The notes under the pieces: model-generated
What the model was told of the DNA's origin: nothing
Database searches by the model: none
Seen by the model: only the letters and a program-made list of their open reading frames with translations
Made by a program: the position numbers and the translations under genes
Assembly: GCF_002920635.1 (NCBI RefSeq)
Contig: NZ_PQSR01000071.1
Span: forward strand, 1 to 39,171
Reading direction: 5' to 3'
DNA length: 39,171 bases
From: Streptomyces sp. Ru72
GTDB taxonomy: Bacteria; Actinomycetota; Actinomycetes; Streptomycetales; Streptomycetaceae
Shown here: positions 22,293 to 30,005 of the stretch, in pieces
Position numbering within the stretch: the first letter of the stretch is position 1
Layout: each line of letters begins with the position of its first letter

Positions 22293-24401
22293 TTGAGACG
22301 CAATTCGCGTAGACGTCCGACGGGCGCACGACGCGCGACCTTTGCAGCGGTCGCGCTGATATTGGGCGGAGGGGGGCTGGTAGCGGCGAACGTCTACGCC
22401 TCGGCGACCGAGGGCGGCTGGGGCGGCTCGGAACAGGGCGGCGGCGGCCGGGTCCTCGCGGCCGGGACCGTCACCATCGACTGCCCGGACGTCGGCCAGA
22501 AGCTGACCGATGTGCCGGGCGCGGCGAAGCCGCAGGTCGACACGGAACTCGCGACCCTCGACCAGCAGATCACCGAGGCGTACGACCGGCTGGGTGCGAC
22601 GCGCCAGGCGCAGGCGGACGACACGCACTACGTCCAGAACTCCATCCTCGGCCCGCTCAAGGACCAGCGCGCCGCGGTGATCGACCGGATCAAGACCGAC
22701 TACCGGCGGGCGGGCGGCACCGCCCCCGGCGCGATCGACGGCATGGCCGCGTGCACGGGGATACCGGCCGACCAGGCGCAGCCCTCAGCCGGTGGCCAGG
22801 GTGACAACGGCGGGCAGCGGAACGACAACGACGGCAACGCTCAGAACAGCGGCGGGCAGCAGGACGGCAACGGCCAGAACGGCGGCGGGCAGCAGGGCAA
22901 CGGGGGTCAGGCGGGCACGAGCGGGCCCGTCGCCTCCGACTTCGTGGACATCCGGACCGTGCAGCCGAACGTCGTCGAGCCCGGTCGGCGCTCCGGTGGC
23001 TCCACAGGTTCGTTCGAGACCAAGTGCGGTGTCGACGAGAACAAGAACCACAACACCGACAACGTGATCGTGGCGCCCGGCGTGAAGAACGGCGCCCACC
23101 ACCTGCACGACTACGTCGGCAACCAGTCCAACGACGCCTTCGCCACCAACGACACCTTCGCGGCGGCGCGGACCAGCTGCCAGAACCAGCAGGACAAGTC
23201 GTCGTACTACTGGCCGGTGCTCCGTGTGCAGGACGGCACGCAGGACTTCGACCAGAACGCCGACGGCGGCGGCAAGGAAGGCAACGTCGGCCGGATCCTG
23301 GTGGCCCGGCAGGCCGAGATCAGGTTCGTCGGCAGCCCCACGAGCGAGGTCGTGGCCATGCCGCGGTTCCTGCGGATCATCACCGGTGACGCCAAGGCCT
23401 TCACCAACGGCCCCAAGAACGCCAACGCGCACTGGAGCTGCACGGGCTTCGAGGACAAGGTGCAGCTGACGGACAAGTACCCGATCTGCCCGCAGGGCAG
23501 CGAGGTGGTGCGGTCGTTCGCGTTCCAGAGCTGCTGGGACGGCCAGAACATCGACAGCGCCAACCACCGCACGCACGTGGCCTTCGTCGATGCGGACGGT
23601 GCCTGCCCGAACGGCTTCCAGGCGATACCGCAGCTGACGATGCGTCTGGTCTACGACGTGCCGCAGCCGGTCGTCGAGAACGGCCGGGTGAGGAACGCCT
23701 ACGCGGTGGACGGCTTTCCCGAGCAGCTGCACAAGCCGATCACCGACCACGACGACTTCATCAACGTCATGACCGACGAGCTGATGAACCACGTGGTCGA
23801 CTGCGTCAACACGGGCAAGCGGTGCGGTGGCGACGCCGGCGACCAGCCGCAGAACACGCCGTCACCGTCCGCCGACGCCCCGTCCGGCGGCGGCGACGGT
23901 TCCGGCTCGACCACCGCGCCCGGCGGCGAGGCGGGATCCGCCCCGTCCGCCACACCCGGTGGCGACGCAGGGAACGGCTCCGGCGCCACCGGCCCGCAGT
24001 CGGCGCAGCCCTCGACGGCCGCGCCGGGCACCACGGCGCCGACCACAGGCGCGGGTGGCGCCGGCAGTGCGACGCCCGGAGCCCCCGTCTCCCCGTCGGT
24101 GGCCGGCGGTGGCGCGGTCGCCGAGCCGCGCAGCGCCTCGGAAGGGCAGCACACCGGGACGGCCACGCGTCCCGAGGAGACGTCGCCCGCCATCGGGGAG
24201 GCGACCTCCGCCGCTCCGTCCGCCGTCTCCACCACGGCCCCGGCCACTGATCCCTCCGCCGCGCCGGGGACCGCGCCCCAGTCGGTCTCGGGTGGCGGGC
24301 TGGCGGAGACCGGTGCGCACCTGTGGCCGGCCGCGGCCGGAGCGGTCCTGGTGATCGCGGGTCTGGTGGTGCTGCGCAGGAGCGCCCGCAGGTCCTTCTG
24401 A
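22293..24401 (+). CDS. DUF1996 surface protein with LAETG sortase anchor
   Basis: 702 residues from a TTG start at 22293; TAGGAG lies eight bases upstream and no better start exists before the signal. Order of parts: Arg-rich n-region and hydrophobic signal peptide (about 1-38, ending near ANVYASA); a charged helical region; a Gly/Asn/Gln-rich linker (about 170-215); a DUF1996 domain (about 215-500, with KNGAHHLHDYVGNQSNDAFA and SANHRTHVAFVDADGACP, His-rich and Cys-containing); a 160-residue Pro/Ser/Thr/Ala/Gly stalk; then LAETG at 670-674, a hydrophobic helix and RRSARRSF. LAxTG is the motif of class E sortases of streptomycetes, so it is probably cell-wall anchored. DUF1996 is best known from secreted fungal proteins; function unknown. 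Confidence 0.9.
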   Translation: MRRNSRRRPTGARRATFAAVALILGGGGLVAANVYASATEGGWGGSEQGGGGRVLAAGTVTIDCPDVGQKLTDVPGAAKPQVDTELATLDQQITEAYDRLGATRQAQADDTHYVQNSILGPLKDQRAAVIDRIKTDYRRAGGTAPGAIDGMAACTGIPADQAQPSAGGQGDNGGQRNDNDGNAQNSGGQQDGNGQNGGGQQGNGGQAGTSGPVASDFVDIRTVQPNVVEPGRRSGGSTGSFETKCGVDENKNHNTDNVIVAPGVKNGAHHLHDYVGNQSNDAFATNDTFAAARTSCQNQQDKSSYYWPVLRVQDGTQDFDQNADGGGKEGNVGRILVARQAEIRFVGSPTSEVVAMPRFLRIITGDAKAFTNGPKNANAHWSCTGFEDKVQLTDKYPICPQGSEVVRSFAFQSCWDGQNIDSANHRTHVAFVDADGACPNGFQAIPQLTMRLVYDVPQPVVENGRVRNAYAVDGFPEQLHKPITDHDDFINVMTDELMNHVVDCVNTGKRCGGDAGDQPQNTPSPSADAPSGGGDGSGSTTAPGGEAGSAPSATPGGDAGNGSGATGPQSAQPSTAAPGTTAPTTGAGGAGSATPGAPVSPSVAGGGAVAEPRSASEGQHTGTATRPEETSPAIGEATSAAPSAVSTTAPATDPSAAPGTAPQSVSGGGLAETGAHLWPAAAGAVLVIAGLVVLRRSARRSF

Positions 24402-24422
24402 CACGCGTCCGTGCCGCATGGA

Positions 24423-24465
24423 AGAGCGGCGGGAGCTGTCCGGACCGGACAGCTCCCGCCGCTCT
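24423..24465. terminator. perfect 21-bp hairpin terminator
   Basis: The 21-base arms 24423-24443 (starting AGAGCGGCGGG) and 24445-24465 (ending CCCGCCGCTCT) are perfectly complementary around a single base, followed on the plus strand by CCGTTTTCC. It sits between the convergent DUF1996 and STAS genes and can stop transcripts in both directions. Confidence 0.85.
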
Positions 24466-24490
24466 CCGTTTTCCCCGCGTACCGAACGGG

Positions 24491-24868
24491 CTACAGGGAT
24501 CCGGCGGACTCCGACTCGCCCAGGACCTCCTCGAGCGACGCGGCGGGCGGCAGCACGGCCGCCAGCCCGGTCAGGCGCAGGACGCGCAGGGTCAGCGGAT
24601 GGGTGCACACCAGATGCAGCGTGCCGCCCTGCGCGAGCACACGGCGCCGGGCCCGGTACAGCAGGCGCAGCCCGGAGCAGTCGAAGAACTCCACCGGACG
24701 CAGGTCGATGACTATGTGCGGGGCGCGCCGGACCGTCGCGGAGTCCAGGAAAGGGATGATCTCCACCGCGGCGAGGATGTCGATCTCACCGTGGAACTCC
24801 AGCACCGTGTGACCGCGGTCCCGGTGGACGCGCAGATGCCGGGTGAGCGGTGCAGGATCCTGCCCCAC
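24491..24868 (-). CDS. STAS domain anti-sigma factor antagonist
   Basis: About 125 residues. HTVLEFHGEIDILAAVEIIP and the phosphorylation loop FFDCSGLRLL (Ser65 by the GTG numbering), then LHLVCTHPLTLRVLRLTGL, are the SpoIIAA/RsbV/BldG pattern. Unphosphorylated protein would bind an anti-sigma kinase and free its sigma factor; the SpoIIE-type phosphatase at 35.8 kb is the kind of enzyme that removes the phosphate, though a link is only inference. GTG at 24868 is preceded by GGGGGAGG at ten bases; an in-frame TTG at 24892 lies too near its purine run. A GGGTAA near 24913-24918 on the minus strand resembles a SigB-type -10 but its -35 is poor. Confidence 0.85.
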   Translation of the reverse strand: MGQDPAPLTRHLRVHRDRGHTVLEFHGEIDILAAVEIIPFLDSATVRRAPHIVIDLRPVEFFDCSGLRLLYRARRRVLAQGGTLHLVCTHPLTLRVLRLTGLAAVLPPAASLEEVLGESESAGSL

Positions 24869-25024
24869 GTCGACATCGCCTCCCCCCGCCAACTCCTCGC
24901 GCCAGCCTGCAACTTACCCTCGATAGAGTGAATTTGAGCATGTTCGATTGACATATGTCTTCGATTTGAGGGCGCGTCGCCGGTGAAGGTCGCGGCGGTG
25001 GCCCCTGGCTCGGTGGCGGCAGAC

Positions 25025-25453
25025 CTACGACAACGCGTGCCAGGCCTTCGACAGTGCCTGACGGAACTGGTCGGCCTGGTGGGACGTGAGGTCGCGGACC
25101 ATCCGCTCCTCCAGCTCCCGCACCGCGGGGGCGACCCTCTCCAGCAACTCGCGTCCGGTGTCGGTCAGCAGGATCAGCAGTTCCCGGCGGTTGCGCGGAT
25201 TGCGCTCCCGCCGCACCAGGCCCCGGCTCTCCAGTGACCGTACGAGATCGGCCATGGACTGTGCGGTGACGAACGAGTCCCGGGCCAGCTGGGCCGCCGA
25301 GAGTCCGTCGTGGCGCTCCAGGACGGTGAGGGCCGTGTACTGCAGAGCGGTGATCCCCTCGGGCTTGACCAGCTCGTCCAGGTGGGAGCGCACCACGAGT
25401 TCCACCTGCTTGACCATGTAGAGCAATGACGGGCGTGTCTGTGTACCGACCAT
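25025..25453 (-). CDS. MarR family transcriptional regulator
   Basis: 142 residues. Winged helix: QYTALTVLERHDGLSAAQLA, RDSFVTAQSMADLVRSLESR as recognition helix, and GLVRRERNPRNRRELLILLT as the wing, with the D/R-R-R pattern usual in MarR proteins. N- and C-terminal dimer helices flank it. It diverges from the aldehyde/alcohol dehydrogenase pair, and two 15-base palindromes in the gap look like its binding sites. Many MarR repressors are released by phenolic or aromatic ligands, which would suit a dehydrogenase pair for aromatic alcohols and aldehydes (inference). ATG at 25453. Confidence 0.9.
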   Translation of the reverse strand: MVGTQTRPSLLYMVKQVELVVRSHLDELVKPEGITALQYTALTVLERHDGLSAAQLARDSFVTAQSMADLVRSLESRGLVRRERNPRNRRELLILLTDTGRELLERVAPAVRELEERMVRDLTSHQADQFRQALSKAWHALS

Positions 25454-25472
25454 GCGTGCACCCTAGACCATT

Positions 25473-25487
25473 GACAGGAAACCTGTC
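25473..25487. promoter_or_regulatory. MarR operator 1
   Basis: GACAGGAAACCTGTC is a perfect six-base inverted repeat around AAA. It overlaps a consensus TTGACA -35 (25471-25476) whose -10 would be CAGACT (25494-25499) for the dehydrogenase genes, and is 20 bases from the marR start. Confidence 0.78.
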
Positions 25488-25506
25488 CGTAATCAGACTG
25501 CGGACC

Positions 25507-25521
25507 AACAGGAATCCTGTT
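25507..25521. promoter_or_regulatory. MarR operator 2
   Basis: AACAGGAATCCTGTT repeats the ACAGGAANCCTGT core of operator 1. Centres are 34 bases apart, a little over three helical turns, so two dimers would sit on nearly the same face of the DNA. Confidence 0.78.
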
Positions 25522-25560
25522 TGTTGAACTTTTGGCGATCACAACGCTGGGGAGTGGGCC

Positions 25561-27018
25561 ATGACCACCACCTTCGACACCGATCCCGGGCAGCTGTTCA
25601 TCGGCGGCCAGTGGCGCGAGGCCGCGGACGGCGCCCGCATGGATGTCATCGACCCGTCCACCGGCCAGGTGATCACGACTGTCGCCGAGGCGGCGGCCTC
25701 CGACGTCGACGCGGCCGTACGCGCGGCCCGGGAGGCATTCGACTCCGGGCCGTGGCCCCGGATGAGCGGCCGCGAGCGCGGACGTGTGCTGCACCGCGTC
25801 GCGGAGCTGATCCGCGCCAACGCCGAAGAGATCGCCGCCCTGGAGAGCCTGGACGTCGGCAAGCCGATCTCGCTGTGCGGCGCGGTGGACGTCACGAACG
25901 CGGCCAACGACTACGAGTACTACGCCTCCCTCGCACAGAGCCAGGACGGCGCGACCCGCGACACCCCGCTGGGCGCCTTCGCCTACACCCGGCGCGAGCC
26001 GCTCGGCGTGGTCGCGGCCATCACGCCCTTCAACTTCCCGCTCATCCTCTCCGGTTCGAAGCTCGCCCCCGCCCTCGCGGCCGGCAACACCGTGGTCCAC
26101 AAGCCCGCCGAGGAGACCCCGCTCAGCGCCCTGTACATGGCCCGCCTGCTGACTCAGGCCGGTGTGCCCGACGGCGTGGTCAACGTCGTCACCGGCACGG
26201 GCCCGGTGGCGGGCGAGGCGCTGCTGCGCAACCCCGGCGTCGACAAGGTCGCCTTCACCGGCTCCACCGCGGTCGGCAGGCACGTGGCGAGCGTGGCGGG
26301 CGAAGGCCTCAAGACGGTGATGATGGAACTCGGGGGCAACGCCGCACACGTCGTCTTCGAGGACGCCGACCTGGAGAAGGCGATCGGCGCGATCATCAAG
26401 GGCTTCGTCTTCAACACCGGTCAGTTCTGCATGGCGGGACCCCGGCTCCTGGTCGCCCGGCCGGTCCACGACACCGTGGTCGGCATCCTCGCCGAGGCGG
26501 TCGCCGGGGTGCCCGTCGGCGACCCGCGCGATCCGGGAACCGTCGTCGGGCCGATGGCGGGGGAGAAGCACCTGAAGAAGGTCGAGGAGTACGTCGAACT
26601 GGCCCGTAAGGAGGGCGCCCGGGTCGTCGTCGGCGGTGAACGACTCGACCTGGGCGGCGGCTACTACTACAAGCCGACCGTGATCACCGGCCTGTCCAAC
26701 GACTCCCGGGTCGTCCAGGAGGAGATCTTCGGCCCCGTCCTGACCGTGCAGCCCTTCGACTCCGAGGACGAGGCCGTCGCACTCGCCAACTCCACGCCGT
26801 ACGGCCTTGCTTCGGGCGTGCAGACCACCAATCTCGCCCGCGCCCACCGCGTCGCCGGGCGGCTGCAGGCGGGAATCGTCTGGATCAACGACTGGGCCAT
26901 GCTCGACCCCGCGCTTCCCTTCGGCGGCGTCAAGGACTCCGGCTTCGGCCGCGAGTACGGGCCCGAGGCCCTCGCCGCCTACACCAAGGTCAAGTCCGTC
27001 CTCGTCTCGCTCGACTGA
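25561..27018 (+). CDS. NAD(P)-dependent aldehyde dehydrogenase
   Basis: 485 residues, ALDH superfamily; oxidises an aldehyde to the acid. Catalytic Cys290 in FNTGQFCMAG, general base Glu256 in MMELGGN, Asn158 in ITPFNFP, NAD-binding FTGSTAVG (232-239) and EEIFGPV near the C-terminus are all present. GGGGAG lies seven bases before the ATG at 25561. First gene after the MarR operators and followed 25 bases later by an alcohol dehydrogenase, so together they could convert an alcohol through the aldehyde to the acid. Resembles benzaldehyde or betaine aldehyde dehydrogenases; substrate not fixed by sequence. Confidence 0.94.
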   Translation: MTTTFDTDPGQLFIGGQWREAADGARMDVIDPSTGQVITTVAEAAASDVDAAVRAAREAFDSGPWPRMSGRERGRVLHRVAELIRANAEEIAALESLDVGKPISLCGAVDVTNAANDYEYYASLAQSQDGATRDTPLGAFAYTRREPLGVVAAITPFNFPLILSGSKLAPALAAGNTVVHKPAEETPLSALYMARLLTQAGVPDGVVNVVTGTGPVAGEALLRNPGVDKVAFTGSTAVGRHVASVAGEGLKTVMMELGGNAAHVVFEDADLEKAIGAIIKGFVFNTGQFCMAGPRLLVARPVHDTVVGILAEAVAGVPVGDPRDPGTVVGPMAGEKHLKKVEEYVELARKEGARVVVGGERLDLGGGYYYKPTVITGLSNDSRVVQEEIFGPVLTVQPFDSEDEAVALANSTPYGLASGVQTTNLARAHRVAGRLQAGIVWINDWAMLDPALPFGGVKDSGFGREYGPEALAAYTKVKSVLVSLD

Positions 27019-27043
27019 GCGCCCGCGCAAAGGAGTTCATCGC

Positions 27044-28150
27044 ATGACCACCACCACACGCGCCGCAGTGGTCGAGTCCGGGGGAGCACCCTTCACGCTC
27101 TGTGAGGTGGAGCTCGACGACCCGGGCCCGGGCGAGGCGCTGGTCCGCATGGTCGCCACCGGCCTGTGCCACACCGACCTCGGCGTGGCGAGCGGCGGTC
27201 TGCCGTTCCCGCTGCCCGGCGTCCTCGGTCACGAGGGGGCCGGCGTCGTCGAGGCCGTCGGACCGGGTGTGACGGGCGTCGAGCCCGGTGACCACGTCGT
27301 GCTGTCCTTCACCTCCTGCGGCGGCTGCCGCAACTGCCGCGACGGGCACCCGGCGTACTGCGCCACCTGGCTGCCGCTGAACCTGATCGGCGGTCGCCGC
27401 GCCGACGGCACCGGCACCATCAGCCGCGACGGCACCCCCCTGGGCGGTCACTTCTTCGGCCAGTCCTCCTTCGCCGAACGGGCCCTGGTGGACGAGCGCA
27501 GCCTGGTCAAGGTCGACCCGGAGGTGCCGCTCGCCTCCATCGCCCCGCTCGGCTGCGGAGTACAGACCGGGGTCGGCGCCGTGTGGAACGTGCTCAGGCC
27601 CCGCGCGGGCAGCACACTGGTCGTCCTCGGCGCCGGAGCGGTGGGCCTGTCGGCGGTGATGGCCGCCGCCCTCACGCCCGCCGCCAGGATCATCGCCGTC
27701 GACCGGGTAGCCGAGCGCCTCGCCCTGGCCAGGGAGCTGGGCGCCACGCACACCGTCGACGCGGCCGAGGCCGACCTCGCCGAAGCGCTCGCCCTGCTGA
27801 CCGACGGCCAGGGAGCCGACGGTGTCGTGGAGACCACCGGCAGCGTGGCCGTGCTGCGTCAGGGCGCGGACGCGCTGGCCGCCCGCGGCACCCTGGTCGT
27901 CGTCGGCGCCCCGCCCTTCGGCACCGAAGTCGCCCTGGACGTCAACGGCTTGCTGCCCGGCAAGCAGATCGTGGGCATCACCCTCGGGGACAGCGAGACC
28001 CAGACCTTCATCCCCGCCCTCGTCCAGCTGGTCAAGGAGGGGCGGCTCCCGCTGCACCGCCTGATCGGCACCTACCCGTTCGCGGAGATCGACCAGGCGG
28101 TGCGGGACATGAGGGCGGGCAAGACGATCAAGCCCGTGCTCACCTTCTGA
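27044..28150 (+). CDS. zinc-dependent alcohol dehydrogenase (aryl-alcohol type)
   Basis: 368 residues, MDR superfamily. Catalytic zinc ligands C42 (ATGLCHTDLG) and H63/E64 (GHEGAG) with a later Cys (APLGCGVQTG); structural zinc C92, C95, C98, C106 (SCGGCRNCRDGHPAYC). Rossmann motif LGAGAVGLSA, followed by IIAVDRVAERL with the Asp expected for NAD preference. The long form with LPLNLIGGRRADG resembles aryl-alcohol dehydrogenases. AAGGAG lies nine bases before the ATG at 27044. Likely partner of the preceding aldehyde dehydrogenase in one MarR-controlled operon. Confidence 0.94.
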   Translation: MTTTTRAAVVESGGAPFTLCEVELDDPGPGEALVRMVATGLCHTDLGVASGGLPFPLPGVLGHEGAGVVEAVGPGVTGVEPGDHVVLSFTSCGGCRNCRDGHPAYCATWLPLNLIGGRRADGTGTISRDGTPLGGHFFGQSSFAERALVDERSLVKVDPEVPLASIAPLGCGVQTGVGAVWNVLRPRAGSTLVVLGAGAVGLSAVMAAALTPAARIIAVDRVAERLALARELGATHTVDAAEADLAEALALLTDGQGADGVVETTGSVAVLRQGADALAARGTLVVVGAPPFGTEVALDVNGLLPGKQIVGITLGDSETQTFIPALVQLVKEGRLPLHRLIGTYPFAEIDQAVRDMRAGKTIKPVLTF

Positions 28151-28194
28151 GCGAGCGGCCGGTCCACCAGCAGGACCGGATCGCCCGTCGTCCG

Positions 28195-28235
28195 GCCGGT
28201 GTCGCCGAGCGCGTGTGCGCCTCGGCGGCACCGGC
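28195..28235. terminator. hairpin between convergent ADH and amidohydrolase genes
   Basis: GCCGGTGTCGCCGAG (28195-28209) pairs with CTCGGCGGCACCGGC (28221-28235), 15 positions with one T-G wobble. No U-run follows. It lies 45 bases past the dehydrogenase stop. Confidence 0.55.
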
Positions 28236-28343
28236 CGCCTGTGACGTCCCCGGTGACCGTGGCGCTCGGCCTGCCCACCTCGACGAGGTCCGCGATCGCC
28301 GTCGCGCCGTGGTCGGCCTCGACGAGCATCTCGGTCGCAGCCC

Positions 28344-29975
28344 TCAGGCGTCCGCCGCCGCGTACACGCGCGCCCCGCCGACATAGGTGAGCGCCACCCG
28401 TGTCTCGCCGATCGCCTCGGCCGGCCCGGCGTACGGGTCGCGGTCCAGCACCACCAGGTCCGCCAGCGCGCCCGGGCGCACGGTCCCGGTGTCGTCCAGG
28501 TGGTTCACGTACGCGGACCCCGCCGTGTACGCCGTCAGCGCGTCGGTGAGGCCGATCCGCTCCTCGGGCAGGAACACCGGACGCGAGCCGCCCGGAAGCA
28601 CCCGGTTGACGGCGACATGGACGCCCTGCATCGGATCGGGGCTGCTCACCGGCCAGTCGCTGCCCGCCGCCAGTGTCGCCCCGGACCGCAGCAACGCGCC
28701 GAACGGATACTGCCGGGCGGCCCGTTCGGGTCCGAGGAACGGGATCGTCAGCTCGTCCATCTGCGGCTCGTGCGCCGCCCACAGCGGCTGTATGTTCGCC
28801 GTCGCGCCGAGCTGCGCGAAGCGGGGCACGTCGTCGGGGTGCACGATCTGCAGATGCGCCAGATGCGGCCGGGTGTCGCTCGGCCCGTTGGCCTTGCGGG
28901 CCGCCTCGACGGCGTCCAGCGCGTCCCGTACGGCCCGGTCGCCCAGCGCGTGGAAGTGGCACTGGAAGCCGAGCGCGTCCAGCTCGGTGACGTACGACGG
29001 CAGTCGGTCCGGGTCGACGAAGCGGGTGCCGCGGTTGGCGGTGGCACAGCCGCAGGCGTCCAGGTAGGGGTCGAGGAGCGCCGCCGTGCCCGTCTCGGCG
29101 ACGCCGTCCAGCATCAGCTTGACGCTTCCCGCGCGGAACCTGCCGTGGCTCGACGCGGCACGTCGTTCGACGAGTTCGGGTATCTGCTCGGCGCCACGAC
29201 CCCGGTCCCACCACAGGGCACCGACGACCCGCGCGGTCAGCGAACCCTCGCGGGCGGCGGTCAGATAGGCGTCGGACGGGTCGTCCATGCCGAGGAAGTC
29301 GCCGACGAGCGCGTCCTGCCAGGCGGTGACGCCGAGCGCGTGCAGATGCCGCTGGGCGTGCAGCAGCGCGGCGAGCCGGTCGGCCGCGGTGGCCGGGGGC
29401 GTGAGCCGGCCGACGTACCGCATCGCCCCTTCCTGGAGCATGCCCGTGGGCTCCCCGGATGCGTCGCGCTCGAACCGCCCGTCGGCCGGGTCCTGAGTGT
29501 CCCGGGTGACACCCGCGCGCTCCAGGGCCCGGCTGTTGACCCAGGCGCCGTGATGGTCGCGGTTGGGCAGGTACACCGGCCGGTCCGGGACGACCGCGTC
29601 GAGCAGTTCCCGGGTCGGGGCGCCGCCCTCGAAGGCCTCCATGGACCAGCCGCCGCCGGTGATCCACTCCCGGTCGGGGTGCGCCTCGGCGTAGGCCCGT
29701 ACCGCGGCGAGGGTCTCCTCTGCGGTCTTCGTCCCGGTGAGGTCGCACTGGGTCATCTCCAGGCCGGCGGGCACCGGATGGATGTGGGCGTCCTGGAAGC
29801 CGGGCAGCAGCAGCCGTCCGGCCAGGTCGACGACCTCGGTCCGCGGACCGGTCAGTTCCCGTGCGGCGGTGTCGCCGACGGCGGCGATCCGGTCGCCCAC
29901 GACCGCGACCGAGGTGGTGACGGGCCCGTCGGGGGTGAGGACGGGACCGCCGGTGAAGAGGAGATCGGCCTGCAT
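28344..29975 (-). CDS. YtcJ-like amidohydrolase
   Basis: 543 residues, amidohydrolase superfamily, YtcJ/AepA-like branch, including N-substituted formamide deformylases. HIHP at residues 64-67 (QDAHIHPVPAG) supplies the first metal ligands; HFHALGDRAVRDALDAVE and LAHLQIVHPDD give later His ligands, and LAAGSDWPVSSPDP the conserved Asp. The last 60 residues (VRPGALADLVVLDRDPYAG) form the usual small beta sandwich. No signal peptide, so cytoplasmic. It lies 30 bases downstream of the APC permease, so it probably acts on what the permease imports, such as an amide or N-acyl amino compound. Confidence 0.92.
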   Translation of the reverse strand: MQADLLFTGGPVLTPDGPVTTSVAVVGDRIAAVGDTAARELTGPRTEVVDLAGRLLLPGFQDAHIHPVPAGLEMTQCDLTGTKTAEETLAAVRAYAEAHPDREWITGGGWSMEAFEGGAPTRELLDAVVPDRPVYLPNRDHHGAWVNSRALERAGVTRDTQDPADGRFERDASGEPTGMLQEGAMRYVGRLTPPATAADRLAALLHAQRHLHALGVTAWQDALVGDFLGMDDPSDAYLTAAREGSLTARVVGALWWDRGRGAEQIPELVERRAASSHGRFRAGSVKLMLDGVAETGTAALLDPYLDACGCATANRGTRFVDPDRLPSYVTELDALGFQCHFHALGDRAVRDALDAVEAARKANGPSDTRPHLAHLQIVHPDDVPRFAQLGATANIQPLWAAHEPQMDELTIPFLGPERAARQYPFGALLRSGATLAAGSDWPVSSPDPMQGVHVAVNRVLPGGSRPVFLPEERIGLTDALTAYTAGSAYVNHLDDTGTVRPGALADLVVLDRDPYAGPAEAIGETRVALTYVGGARVYAAADA

Positions 29976-30005
29976 GGTGTCCGTTTCTTGACGAGGGGAC
30001 GGTGG

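Noticed and set aside
28151..28343. Possible short gene on the minus strand between ADH and the amidohydrolase (MLVEADHGATAIADLVEVGR)
   Set aside because: It reads plausibly for about 60 codons but has no start, no ribosome site and includes the hairpin at 28195-28235; probably chance or a faint relic.
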